64,000 nucleotides of DNA from Mucilaginibacter gossypiicola (GTDB lineage Bacteria; Bacteroidota; Bacteroidia; Sphingobacteriales; Sphingobacteriaceae), in the NCBI RefSeq assembly GCF_900110105.1, contig NZ_FOCL01000003.1, forward strand, positions 496,001 to 560,000, in the 5' to 3' direction. The first letter of the stretch is position 1, and every line of letters begins with the position of its first letter. Position numbers and translations under genes: made by a program. Of the stretch, positions 1-8,282 are shown piece by piece. The notes under the pieces are model-generated. The model had not been told where the DNA came from, did no database searches, and worked only from the letters and a program-made list of their open reading frames with translations.

Positions 1-5
1 TTCAT
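1..5 (-). CDS. Start of a gene running off the left edge, probably galactokinase
   Basis: Only the first codon is visible. On the minus strand the galT stop reads TAATG, so the stop TAA overlaps an ATG at positions 5-3. That translational-coupling arrangement, and the usual galT-galK pairing in Bacteroidota, suggest that galK follows. The identity is inferred from context only. Confidence 0.3.
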
Positions 6-1057
6 TATCCCCTCTCTTTATAATGGACCTCACTCAAACCCCGCAGCTTTTCAGCTGCAAATTCGGCAGTAATATCGCGTTGCGGATTTGCCAGCATTTC
101 GTAGCCTACCATGAATTTTTTTACTGTGGCCGAACGCAGCAACGGCGGATAAAAATGCATATGCCAGTGCCAGTAAGGATGCTCGCCAGAGTTAACCGGC
201 GACTGGTGCATACCTGCCGAATACGGGAACGAGGTTTCAAACATATTGTCGTACCTGATGGTCAGCCTTCTGATGGCATCGGCAAGGGCATGTTTTTCCT
301 CGTCGGTAAAATAAAGGATGCTGGTTACATGTCTTTTGCTGATGATCATGGTTTCGTAAGGCCAAACCGCCCAAAATGGCACTAATACAACAAAATGGTC
401 GTTTTCAAAAACAATGCGGTCTTGTTTTTTAAGTTCGAGTGCCAGATAGTCGGCCAGCAGACTTGTGCCCTTTTGCTCAAAATGAAGCTTTTGTTGCTGG
501 GTTTCTTTGGCCACTTCAACCGGCAGGCTGTTTTGTGCCCAGATCTGGCCATGGGGGTGCGGATTGCTGCAACCCATGATATCGCCTTTGTTTTCAAAGA
601 TCTGGATATGCTTGATCCATGGATACGAGGCCAGGTCTTCAAATTCTGATTGCCATACATCAACCACTTTGCTGATCTCTTTAGTGGTCATCTGTGGTAG
701 GGTAAGATCATGCCTTGGCGAAAAGCTGATCACCCTGCAAATACCTTTCTGGCTGTTAGCCACCAATAATTCATCTTCGTTTAAACCTCCTTCAGGAGTG
801 TTAAGCAATAACGATGAATAATCGTTGGTGAAAACAAAGCTTCCTTTGTAATCGGGGTTATCACTGCCATCGGCACGTTTGTTTGTAGGGCAAAGGTAGC
901 AGGCCGGGTCATACTGAGGCCGGTCGTCGGCTTGTGTAGCTTCGACTTTCCCTTGCCATGGGCGTTTTGTACGATGCGGCGATACCAGGATCCAGTCGCC
1001 CGTTAAAATGTTTAACCTACTGTGAGGATGCTCTTTAAGATCAAAATTAGTGTCCAT
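5..1057 (-). CDS. galT: Galactose-1-phosphate uridylyltransferase
   Basis: Leloir-pathway enzyme that exchanges UMP between UDP-glucose and galactose-1-phosphate in the cytoplasm. The 350-residue length is normal. The catalytic histidine triad lies in NPHPHGQIW (HPH at residues 167-169), and a CxxC zinc pair (C53, C56, in CYLC) sits near the N-terminus, as in the zinc-containing GalT class. The ATG at 1057 gives the expected N-terminus. The stop overlaps the next start codon at the window edge, so it is probably the first gene of a gal operon. Two inverted repeats upstream (1094-1115, 1139-1157) are candidate regulator sites. Confidence 0.95.
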   Translation of the reverse strand: MDTNFDLKEHPHSRLNILTGDWILVSPHRTKRPWQGKVEATQADDRPQYDPACYLCPTNKRADGSDNPDYKGSFVFTNDYSSLLLNTPEGGLNEDELLVANSQKGICRVISFSPRHDLTLPQMTTKEISKVVDVWQSEFEDLASYPWIKHIQIFENKGDIMGCSNPHPHGQIWAQNSLPVEVAKETQQQKLHFEQKGTSLLADYLALELKKQDRIVFENDHFVVLVPFWAVWPYETMIISKRHVTSILYFTDEEKHALADAIRRLTIRYDNMFETSFPYSAGMHQSPVNSGEHPYWHWHMHFYPPLLRSATVKKFMVGYEMLANPQRDITAEFAAEKLRGLSEVHYKERG

Positions 1058-1093
1058 TAGTTTAAAATCAGGTAATAATTGGCTTAATACATG

Positions 1094-1157
1094 TAAGGTA
1101 GACAGTTATACCTTAGCGATTTCAAAGTTGGTAAAAATAAATGTAAAGTATACATTT
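1094..1157 (-). promoter_or_regulatory. Two short inverted repeats upstream of galT, candidate operators
   Basis: TAAGGTA at 1094-1100 pairs perfectly with TACCTTA at 1109-1115 (8-nt spacer). AAATGTA at 1139-1145 pairs with TACATTT at 1151-1157 (5-nt spacer). They lie 37-100 bp upstream of the galT start, where an operator would be expected. The binding protein is unknown. Confidence 0.35.
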
Positions 1158-1286
1158 AAAACATTTTTTTCTGAATAAATACTTATCGTAGAAAGATTGA
1201 TAGGATTTGTAGAAAAAGGGGACTGAGCGCCGGATCGATTACCTATGATTCAGACACATTTTCTCAATTTTATTATTAATAAAAAA

Positions 1287-1350
1287 ATGTCATTTCGACG
1301 AGCCAGAGGTGGGTTTGTGCGCTGAGGTGAGGAGAAATCTTCTACACCTT
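1287..1350. repeat. Interspersed intergenic repeat (CATTTCGACGA...GAGAAATCTTCTACA type)
   Basis: The words CATTTCGACGA and GGAGAAATCTTCTAC are recalled as a recurrent non-coding element of Bacteroidota genomes. No reading frame is supported here. Together with the hairpin at 1391-1423 it fills the galT-alaS gap. Confidence 0.4.
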
Positions 1351-1390
1351 GCTTTTACAGGTATAGTTGTAGAGTCTGATGTTGCCTTTC

Positions 1391-1423
1391 AGACTTACGA
1401 AGTTTTAAAAACTTCGTAAGTCT
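1391..1423. terminator. 16-bp perfect hairpin downstream of alaS
   Basis: Arms at 1391-1406 and 1408-1423 are perfect reverse complements (AGACTTACGAAGTTTT and its complement) around a single base. The element begins 23 bp beyond the alaS stop and can end alaS transcription before galT. It also resembles dispersed palindromes seen in related genomes. Confidence 0.55.
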
Positions 1424-1445
1424 TTATCAAGGTATGAATTGAGAG

Positions 1446-4136
1446 TTATTTTATAAAGGTCGTAGCCTTGGCCAGTACATTATCCAACCCGCTAACGTCA
1501 CTCCCGCCTGCAGTAGCAAAAAACGGCTGACCGCCGCCACCGCCTTTAACCTCTTTGGCAAGTTCTTTAATGATATTACCGGCATGCAGCCCTTTTTCCT
1601 TCACCAGGTTTTCGGCAATCATTACAGTAATACTTGGCTTACCATCAAAATCAGCAACCAGCACCAGGAACAGGTTTGAAACTATATCCTTTAGCTGGTA
1701 AGCCAGGTTTTTAACTGCATCAGCATTAGGCAGGGCTACTTTTTGAGCGATGAAATTGACATCGCCAATAACTTCTGCTTTTTGAGCCAGCTCGGTTTTT
1801 AAGCCGGATGATTTTTCGAGGATCGATTTTTCGATCTCTTTTTTCAGTTTAGCGTTCTCATCCAGCAATCCTTCAATGCTTTTTGAAAGATCCTTTGGAT
1901 TTTTAAGCAGCTCTTTTAACTGGTTAACCAAGGCGTTTTGGGTAACGATGTATTTTTCGGCAGCAACACCGGTAATGGCCTCAATACGGCGAACACCGGC
2001 AGCTACGGCACTTTCGGCAATAATTTTAAAGAAACCTATTTGCCCGGTAGCTTTCACGTGCGTACCACCGCAAAGTTCCTTGCTGAAGTTATCATCAAAA
2101 GTAATTACGCGCACATATTCGCCATATTTTTCACCAAACAGGGCTGTTACACCACTGGTGATGGCTTCAGCGTATAACACACTGCGTTCTTCTTTAAGCG
2201 GAATATTTTCGCGTACTTTTTGGTTTACGATAGACTCTATCTGCGCCAGCTCCTCATCGGTTACTTTAGCAAAATGCGAAAAATCGAATCTCAAATAATC
2301 TGCGTTAACCAACGAACCTTTTTGGTTTACGTGCGTGCCCAACACCTGTTTCATAGCAGCATGCAGCAAGTGCGTGGCCGAGTGGTTGCTGTTAGTCTGG
2401 CTGCGTAAAGCCGGATCAACAATGGCAGTTAAGGCGTCGTCAATATCTTGTGGCAACTTATCTGTAAAGTGAACTATCAGTCCGTTCTCCTTTTTTGTAT
2501 CCGTAACCAGGATGATCTCACCATCAGGGAAAACCAGTTCGCCCTTATCCCCTACCTGGCCGCCGCTCTCGGCGTAAAAAGGTGTTTTATCCAACACCAG
2601 CTGGTATTGCTCTTTACCTTTAGCGGTTACTTTACGGTATTTTACAATGTGGGCTATAGTTTCAGTTTCATCGTAACCGGTAAACTCTACTGATTCATCG
2701 TCTTTTAAAACGATCCAATCGCCGGTATCAATAGCGGTAGCAGCGCGGGAACGGGTTTTTTGTTCAGCAAGGGCCTTATTGAAACCTTCAATATCAACAG
2801 TAAAACCTCTTTCACGTGCCATTAATTCCGTTAAATCTACAGGAAAGCCATAAGTATCAGACAATTCAAACGCGTGTTCTCCACTAATTTTTCGGCCACT
2901 CTCTATATCTTTAATTGTTCCATCAGGATATTCAACACTTGTAATAGATGCAAATACAGATGTTAACTCATTAAATCTTCTAATTCCAGATGACAATGTT
3001 CGCAAAAATGCAATTTCTTCTTCCAAAATTACCTTTTGCACAAAGTCTTTTTGCTCAAATAAATTATCGAATACTCCCTTAAACTGCTCAGCTAATAACG
3101 GTACCAATTGGTTAAAGAAAGGCTCTTTAAAACCTAAAGTTTGATAGCTATAACGTACTGCCCTGCGCAATATCCGGCGGATTACATAGCCTGCTTTATT
3201 ACTCGCTGGCAATTGTCCATCAGCAATAGCAAAGCTGATAGCGCGGATATGATCCGCCAGTACGCGCATAGCTACGGCATCATTCCAGTCAGCATCACCA
3301 GGTTTGGCAGCACTGTTATATTTTTTGCCCGATTTTTCGGCAATGAATTGGATCATCGGCTGAAAAACGTCGGTATCATAGTTGGATGTTTTACCCTGTA
3401 ACACACGTACCAGGCGTTCAAAGCCCATCCCGGTATCCACATGTTTATTAGGTAGTGGTTGCAATACGCCACCTTTAAGGCGGTTAAACTGCATAAATAC
3501 GTCATTCCAGATCTCGATAACCTGGTCGTGGTCGGCATTTACCAATATGGCTCCGCTTACTTCGGCACGCTCATTATCCGGGCGGCTGTCGAAGTGAATT
3601 TCCGAGCAGGGACCACATGGGCCGGTTTCGCCCATTTCCCAAAAGTTATCTTTTTTGTTGCCGCGGAGGATATGATCTTCAGCTACATACTGCTTCCACA
3701 GTTCGTAGGTTTCGGTATCCTTTTCCAGACCTTCCTTTTCGTCACCTTCAAAATAGGTAACGTACAGGCGGTCTTTAGGCAGCTTGTACACTTCGGTAAG
3801 CAGTTCCCAGCTCCAGGCAATGGCTTCTTTTTTAAAGTAGTCGCCAAAGCTCCAGTTGCCCAGCATCTCAAACATGGTGTGGTGATAGGTATCGATACCT
3901 ACCTCTTCCAGATCGTTATGCTTGCCCGATACACGTAAACAACGCTGCGTATCCGCCACACGGGAGGCCTTGGGCGCCGCCTCGCCTAAAAATATATCTT
4001 TAAACTGGTTCATCCCCGCGTTGGTGAACATCAGGGTTGGATCGTTTTTAATCACAATTGGTGCCGAAGGAACGATGGTATGTCCCTTTGAAACAAAAAA
4101 ATCAAGAAAAGCCTGTCGTATTTCAGTAGCAGTCAT
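1446..4136 (-). CDS. alaS: Alanyl-tRNA synthetase
   Basis: Class II synthetase that charges tRNA-Ala in the cytoplasm. At 896 residues it is a full-length bacterial AlaS: an N-terminal aminoacylation core (starting TATEIRQAFLDFF, with class II motifs such as TGMGFERL), a tRNA-binding middle, an editing domain with the zinc motifs HSATH near residue 590 and CGGTH near residue 690, and a C-terminal DHHA1-type domain with a Gly-rich stretch (VKGGGGGQP). The ATG at 4136 matches the family N-terminus. A 16-bp palindrome lies 55-70 bp upstream. Confidence 0.97.
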   Translation of the reverse strand: MTATEIRQAFLDFFVSKGHTIVPSAPIVIKNDPTLMFTNAGMNQFKDIFLGEAAPKASRVADTQRCLRVSGKHNDLEEVGIDTYHHTMFEMLGNWSFGDYFKKEAIAWSWELLTEVYKLPKDRLYVTYFEGDEKEGLEKDTETYELWKQYVAEDHILRGNKKDNFWEMGETGPCGPCSEIHFDSRPDNERAEVSGAILVNADHDQVIEIWNDVFMQFNRLKGGVLQPLPNKHVDTGMGFERLVRVLQGKTSNYDTDVFQPMIQFIAEKSGKKYNSAAKPGDADWNDAVAMRVLADHIRAISFAIADGQLPASNKAGYVIRRILRRAVRYSYQTLGFKEPFFNQLVPLLAEQFKGVFDNLFEQKDFVQKVILEEEIAFLRTLSSGIRRFNELTSVFASITSVEYPDGTIKDIESGRKISGEHAFELSDTYGFPVDLTELMARERGFTVDIEGFNKALAEQKTRSRAATAIDTGDWIVLKDDESVEFTGYDETETIAHIVKYRKVTAKGKEQYQLVLDKTPFYAESGGQVGDKGELVFPDGEIILVTDTKKENGLIVHFTDKLPQDIDDALTAIVDPALRSQTNSNHSATHLLHAAMKQVLGTHVNQKGSLVNADYLRFDFSHFAKVTDEELAQIESIVNQKVRENIPLKEERSVLYAEAITSGVTALFGEKYGEYVRVITFDDNFSKELCGGTHVKATGQIGFFKIIAESAVAAGVRRIEAITGVAAEKYIVTQNALVNQLKELLKNPKDLSKSIEGLLDENAKLKKEIEKSILEKSSGLKTELAQKAEVIGDVNFIAQKVALPNADAVKNLAYQLKDIVSNLFLVLVADFDGKPSITVMIAENLVKEKGLHAGNIIKELAKEVKGGGGGQPFFATAGGSDVSGLDNVLAKATTFIK

Positions 4137-4190
4137 TATTAGTATCGTTATATCTCGAGAAATGCAAAGGTGATAGAATTTTCAGAAAAT

Positions 4191-4206
4191 TTACGGTTAA
4201 CCGTAA
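4191..4206. promoter_or_regulatory. 16-bp perfect palindrome upstream of alaS
   Basis: TTACGGTTAACCGTAA is fully self-complementary, with no spacer. It lies just upstream of CACCTTTG (4172-4165, minus strand), a one-mismatch version of the TAnnTTTG -7 box for alaS, so it would cover the -30 to -50 region. It is a candidate operator for an unknown regulator. Confidence 0.35.
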
Positions 4207-4315
4207 TAAAAAGTCATAATTTTTTCTATTGGACTGCTCGTATTCCCGTCCACGCAGGCTCTCTTGCAGATTTAAGTTACCCACAAAAACCAATAGTCAA
4301 ATTGGGTAATATGTG

Positions 4316-4573
4316 TGTGTGTTGAACCCCTCTGGGGTTCGGGTAAGGGTGCAGCATTATTTCTACAAACCTTTTCCCCCTCTGGGGGATTTTAACAAAG
4401 CAAGCATTAATTGCCCAAAGACAGGTGCACCAGAGGTGCAAAAGGTTTGTAGCTCGTAAAGTTATAGAATATCCTTTGCCCCAGAGGGGCAAAACACGAC
4501 GCTTTGCTATTTAAACCACCAGCAATTTTGTGAGTTGACTTAAATCTGCAGGAAAGCCAGAGGGGCATAATTT
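4316..4573. repeat. Composite palindromic intergenic element (CCYCTGGGG family)
   Basis: This 524-bp divergent gap contains repeated palindromes built on CCCC-TCT-GGGG or its complement: 4323-4339, about 4376-4389, about 4480-4491 and about 4557-4567, plus GCACC-AGA-GGTGC at 4436-4439 and around. A longer pair, CTACAAACCTTTT (4363-4375) and AAAAGGTTTGTAG (4440-4452), forms a 13-bp perfect inverted repeat. Open frames across it look accidental. Confidence 0.5.
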
Positions 4574-4660
4574 CGGATTTATTTATTAATTGAAGTCGAT
4601 TTAACCCTCGTTCGTCGATACATATTAATACAATTCTCCTTATTTGCTTTAAATTTGCAT

Positions 4661-4861
4661 ATGGAAACTTTAAGAGTAGACATTCAAAACGAACAGGAGA
4701 AACGAGTGCTCCTGGCATTTCTTGATAGTTTGGATTATAACTACCGCATAGATAATGAAAGCGATGCTGTGCTCGAGCAGCAAGCCAAAGAACTGGCCAG
4801 CCGTAAAGCCGATTTTTTAGCAGGCAAGGCTTCTTCATTGCCTTGGAGCGAAAGTAAATAG
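4661..4861 (+). CDS. Small acidic protein of unknown function, possibly antitoxin-like
   Basis: A 66-residue protein starting METLRVDIQNEQEK and rich in Glu, Asp and Lys. No signal peptide or membrane segment is visible. The beginning resembles small Bacteroidota antitoxins that open with MET-hydrophobic-DV, but no toxin gene is adjacent, so this is only a resemblance. The ATG at 4661 was preferred to a TTG two codons earlier. It precedes the merR-like gene on the same strand by 78 bp of repeat-like sequence. Confidence 0.55.
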   Translation: METLRVDIQNEQEKRVLLAFLDSLDYNYRIDNESDAVLEQQAKELASRKADFLAGKASSLPWSESK

Positions 4862-4939
4862 CCAGGGCAGCATATTCGCTAATACAAAATTCCGATTTCG
4901 AAATTCCCAATTCCGAAATCAAATAGATACATTTGTATT

Positions 4940-5275
4940 ATGCCTTATAAAGAACGTGAAATAAGCAAGATGTACTACACCATGGGCGAGGTATCGGCCA
5001 TGTTTGATGTTAATCAATCGCTTATACGTTTTTACGAAAAGGAATTTGATGTACTGCAGCCCAAGAAAAACAAAAAGGGCAACCGCTATTTTACTCCAGA
5101 GGACATCGAAAATTTCAAGATCATTTTCCACCTCATCCGCGATAAAGGCTATACCTTAAACGGCGCAAAGGACCACCTTAAAAACAATATGGGCGATACA
5201 AAGGATAACCAGCGCGTTATCGACTCGCTCGAAAACCTCAAAAAATTCCTGCTCGAGGTTCGCGATCAGTTGTAA
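4940..5275 (+). CDS. MerR-family transcriptional regulator
   Basis: A 111-residue DNA-binding protein. The MerR helix-turn-helix begins near residue 10 (MYYTMGEVSAMFDV) and continues through SLIRFYEKEFDVLQP and NRYFTPEDI, followed by a dimerisation helix (FKIIFHLIRDKGYTLNGAKDHL). There is almost no effector domain and no cysteine ligand, unlike metal-sensing MerR proteins. It is separated from comEC by 93 bp. The signal it senses is unknown. Confidence 0.85.
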   Translation: MPYKEREISKMYYTMGEVSAMFDVNQSLIRFYEKEFDVLQPKKNKKGNRYFTPEDIENFKIIFHLIRDKGYTLNGAKDHLKNNMGDTKDNQRVIDSLENLKKFLLEVRDQL

Positions 5276-5368
5276 TCTTCCGCATAAAAACTATCTTTAT
5301 TTTTAAAATACTATCGGGTTAACCTATAACCATGCTATCACCTGCAATAACAATTCCGGAACTAAGAT

Positions 5369-7471
5369 ATGATCGCTAATCATAAGGGCGAGATCCCGGT
5401 TGTTATTTTATTACTCCCTTTTTTATTGGGCATAAGTATTGGTATCAATTTCAGTTCGGGTACATATTTAATGCCTTTGGCGGTTGGTTTTACAAGCCTG
5501 CTGATCCTGTTCGTCCTGCTTAATTTTTATTATACGCGCTTTAAGGTTTACAAAAAACGATGGCTGGGCGGAATGATCATTCACATGTTATTATTGTTTG
5601 CAGGCTGGATAGCTGCTATCAGCAATAATGAGCTCAATAACAGCAGCCATTTCTCCAAACTCCCGGCACAAAGACTACAGGTACGCATTAATAGTGAACC
5701 TCAACTTAAAAACGGGCTCATCCGTTTTACAGCCAACGTTGTTGCAAACGTCAATCAAAAACAACCCAGCCCGGCAACCGGAACGCTGATGATCGCCATA
5801 AAAGATAGCAGCGCGTTGCAACTGGCTTACGGCGATGAACTGCTTATCTCCGGCAAATTTGCTCCTATTGATCCACCTTTTAATCCCGCCGAGTTCAACT
5901 ATAAAAAATACCTTGCCCATCAAAACATCTATTACCAGGAGTTTTTGTACCCGGGCCAGTACCGGTTGTTTCAATCAAACACGGGTAATCTGCTTATAGC
6001 AAATGCATTGGCTTTAAGGCGGCAAATGGTTCAAAAACTAAAACTGCAACTGCATGATCCAAACGCAATAGCTGTAGCCTCAACCTTAATATTAGGTTAC
6101 AAAGCCGATTTAAGCGAAGATGTACTGCAGGCCTATTCTAAAACGGGTACCATCCATGTACTCTCGGTTTCGGGTGCTCATGTGGCCATTATCTGGGCTT
6201 TACTGGCGTTCATGCTTCGCTTCCTGAACAGGTTCAGACATGGCGGGCTGATCAAACCCATTATCATTATTCCCATCATTTGGTATTATGCCATGCTCAC
6301 GGGGTTTTCGCCTGCAGTTTGCCGGGCAGCCGTGATGATCAGTGCCGTCATCCTCGGTAAAACGTACAACAGGCACATCAACAATTTAAATATCCTGGCA
6401 GTATCCGCTTTTATATTATTGCTTTATAACCCTTTGCTGATAACGGATCTGGGCTTCCAATTGTCATATTTAGCCGTCGCCGGGCTCGTTGTTTTACAGC
6501 CTGTGGTTTATGCATGGTTTACGTTTGATAATAAATGGGTTGACAAACTCTGGGCCTTATGTTCAGTATCTATTGCCGCACAAGTTATTACCTTTCCTCT
6601 GAGCGCCTTTTATTTTCACCGGTTTCCGGTTTATTTTTTGTTCAGCAATTTGTTCATTGTTATTCCTACCGCTGTTATTATGTACAGCGGGATCTTTTAT
6701 CTTTTGCTACCACAAATTCCCTATATATCCACTGCTCTCGCCTGGATCCTTGAAAAATCGATCCTGTTCATGAACTACGTACTGACCCGGGTAGAGCATT
6801 TGCCCTTTGCAAGCATTAATAAAATATGGCTTACCACAACCGAGTACCTGCTGCTTTACACCATTATTATATGTACGTTTTACTTTTTGTATGATCGGAA
6901 AGTATGGCTACTGAGAACGGGGATTATATTGATATTTTTATTAGCTGTAAGTGTCAGTATAAAAAAATACCATTCGTATAGCACAAACAGCATCGCCTTT
7001 TTAAACCTGCGCAAAAACATGGGCATAGTATTTAAAAACGGCAACCAGGCTATTGTATTAAGTAACCTTGCCGATACAGACAAAAACTACAATTACTCCA
7101 TACGGCCGTATCTGGATAGTTGCAAGATAAATGATGTTGTTTTATATAAACCAGAGCAGGAGATCCGGTCGGGCTTTTTAAGGAAACAAGGCGATTTTAT
7201 GCAATTCCGCAATCAATCAGTGGCTATTGTCAGTAAAGATTACGAGGATACCACATCGGCAGTAAAACTAAAAACGGACTATCTTTACATCACCGGCAGT
7301 CCTAAAATTCCGCTTGCTATTATTAATAAAAATCACGAATATCATACCATAATTATTGATGCCACAAACACGCCTAAAGCCGTACAGTTTATTGTGGATC
7401 AGGCGAGTGCCCTGCATACTAATTATGTGGTTTTAAAACGTAACAAATCGTTCGTGGCAGCATCTAATTGA
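5369..7471 (+). CDS. ComEC/Rec2-family competence membrane protein
   Basis: A 700-residue polytopic membrane protein related to the DNA-uptake channel ComEC. Two or three N-terminal membrane segments precede a soluble DUF4131-type domain (about residues 80-200), then the Competence domain (about 220-490) with the family-typical LSVSGAHVAIIW and GFSPAVCRAAVM. The C-terminal ~160 residues sit where ComEC usually has a metallo-beta-lactamase domain, but no HxHxDH motif is present, so that nuclease-like domain is reduced or inactive. No other competence genes are nearby. Confidence 0.85.
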   Translation: MIANHKGEIPVVILLLPFLLGISIGINFSSGTYLMPLAVGFTSLLILFVLLNFYYTRFKVYKKRWLGGMIIHMLLLFAGWIAAISNNELNNSSHFSKLPAQRLQVRINSEPQLKNGLIRFTANVVANVNQKQPSPATGTLMIAIKDSSALQLAYGDELLISGKFAPIDPPFNPAEFNYKKYLAHQNIYYQEFLYPGQYRLFQSNTGNLLIANALALRRQMVQKLKLQLHDPNAIAVASTLILGYKADLSEDVLQAYSKTGTIHVLSVSGAHVAIIWALLAFMLRFLNRFRHGGLIKPIIIIPIIWYYAMLTGFSPAVCRAAVMISAVILGKTYNRHINNLNILAVSAFILLLYNPLLITDLGFQLSYLAVAGLVVLQPVVYAWFTFDNKWVDKLWALCSVSIAAQVITFPLSAFYFHRFPVYFLFSNLFIVIPTAVIMYSGIFYLLLPQIPYISTALAWILEKSILFMNYVLTRVEHLPFASINKIWLTTTEYLLLYTIIICTFYFLYDRKVWLLRTGIILIFLLAVSVSIKKYHSYSTNSIAFLNLRKNMGIVFKNGNQAIVLSNLADTDKNYNYSIRPYLDSCKINDVVLYKPEQEIRSGFLRKQGDFMQFRNQSVAIVSKDYEDTTSAVKLKTDYLYITGSPKIPLAIINKNHEYHTIIIDATNTPKAVQFIVDQASALHTNYVVLKRNKSFVAASN

Positions 7472-7499
7472 AAAACATATTAAACTACGCACCTAAAAA

Positions 7500-7530
7500 T
7501 TTGTCTTTTAATTAATAAAAGTCAATTTTG
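7500..7530 (+). promoter_or_regulatory. Bacteroidota-type promoter for the 7551 gene
   Basis: TTTG (7500-7503), a 19-bp spacer and CAATTTTG (7523-7530) match the -33 TTTG / -7 TAnnTTTG pattern with one mismatch. The expected start of transcription is about 7535, leaving a short leader. Confidence 0.45.
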
Positions 7531-7550
7531 TATTAAATCAAACTCAAAAC

Positions 7551-8195
7551 ATGAACATTAAAATTTTCAACGTTGCCTTAGGCCTTGCCCTTACCGCAAC
7601 AGCAATCAGTGCAAACGCTCAAAAAGCTTACAAAGAGGGCGTGGTAACTATCTCAACAGCTATGCAGGGACAACAAGTTGAAGCTAAAAGTTATTTCCGT
7701 GCCGATTCTGCAGCTATGCAGTTTACTACCGGTCCGGCTACTATTAAAATATTAACCGATGCTGAAGGCAAATCATTAGCTGTTTTGGTTGATGTGCCTG
7801 TTGCTTCTATCAAAAAAGCTGCGGTTGCTACTCCTGATGAGGTTGACCAGGCTATGGCGTCATTACCTACGCTTACCTTTGCTCCGGGTACCGAAACTAA
7901 AGTTATCTCGGGTTTTAACTGCAAAAAAGTGGTTGCAACCGATACAAAAACCAACAAAACGTATGATGTATGGGTAACTAACGATGTTACTTTACCTGTA
8001 ACCGGCATTGCTAAATACTACCGTAACATTGGTGGCTTCCCTGTACAGTACACTTCATTTTCACAAGGCCAAAGCACCGAGGTTACTGTTAAAAGCATCA
8101 CTGAGCAAAAAAATCCAGCCGGTATTTTCGGTATCCCTGCTGATTTTGAAAAGATCACCCTGGATGACCTGAAAGCTATGAGCGGCGGCAGGTAA
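7551..8195 (+). CDS. Exported protein of unknown function, DUF4412-like
   Basis: A 214-residue protein with a clear signal peptide (MNIKIFNVALGLALTATAISANAQ, cleaved near residue 23). The mature part is predicted to be beta-rich: a motif such as ISGFNCKKVVATD around residue 120, followed by YDVWVTNDV, is typical of small periplasmic DUF4412/GLPGLI-like proteins. No catalytic residues are recognised. It has its own promoter and is followed by the hairpin at 8223-8282. Confidence 0.7.
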   Translation: MNIKIFNVALGLALTATAISANAQKAYKEGVVTISTAMQGQQVEAKSYFRADSAAMQFTTGPATIKILTDAEGKSLAVLVDVPVASIKKAAVATPDEVDQAMASLPTLTFAPGTETKVISGFNCKKVVATDTKTNKTYDVWVTNDVTLPVTGIAKYYRNIGGFPVQYTSFSQGQSTEVTVKSITEQKNPAGIFGIPADFEKITLDDLKAMSGGR

Positions 8196-8222
8196 TCAAA
8201 AACATTTCATTAACAATTCATT

Positions 8223-8282
8223 AAAGGTTCCTTAACATTGTAGCAAAATACTATTTTTGTTACCCCATGTTAAGGAACCTTT
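8223..8282 (+). terminator. 14-bp perfect hairpin plus T-tract straddling the next start codon
   Basis: AAAGGTTCCTTAAC (8223-8236) and GTTAAGGAACCTTT (8269-8282) are perfect reverse complements with a 32-nt loop, followed by further Ts. It can serve as terminator for the 7551 gene, yet the right arm covers the start region of the 8267 gene (G of ATG through codon 5), and the loop contains a consensus -7 box. Confidence 0.55.
8252..8259 (+). promoter_or_regulatory. -7 box for the LtaS-like gene
   Basis: TATTTTTG is an exact TAnnTTTG. The predicted start of transcription is about 8263-8266, against the ATG at 8267, so the transcript would be leaderless or nearly so. No good -33 box is seen at the usual distance. 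Confidence 0.35.

Noticed and set aside
1876..3938. Several plus-strand frames of 60-160 codons opposite alaS
   Set aside because: They are antisense to a certain gene, mirror its codon pattern and lack homology features.
4407..4922. 171-codon minus-strand frame across the alaS-merR gap
   Set aside because: It runs over palindromic repeats and antisense to a better small gene, and its start (MISELGISKSEF) is the translation of an AATTCCGAAAT-type repeat. No family features.
8223..8282. Phase-variable invertible promoter
   Set aside because: Inverted arms flank a -7 box, but the 32-bp interior is too short for known Bacteroidota promoter inversion, and one arm lies in the coding region. A hairpin role is more plausible.
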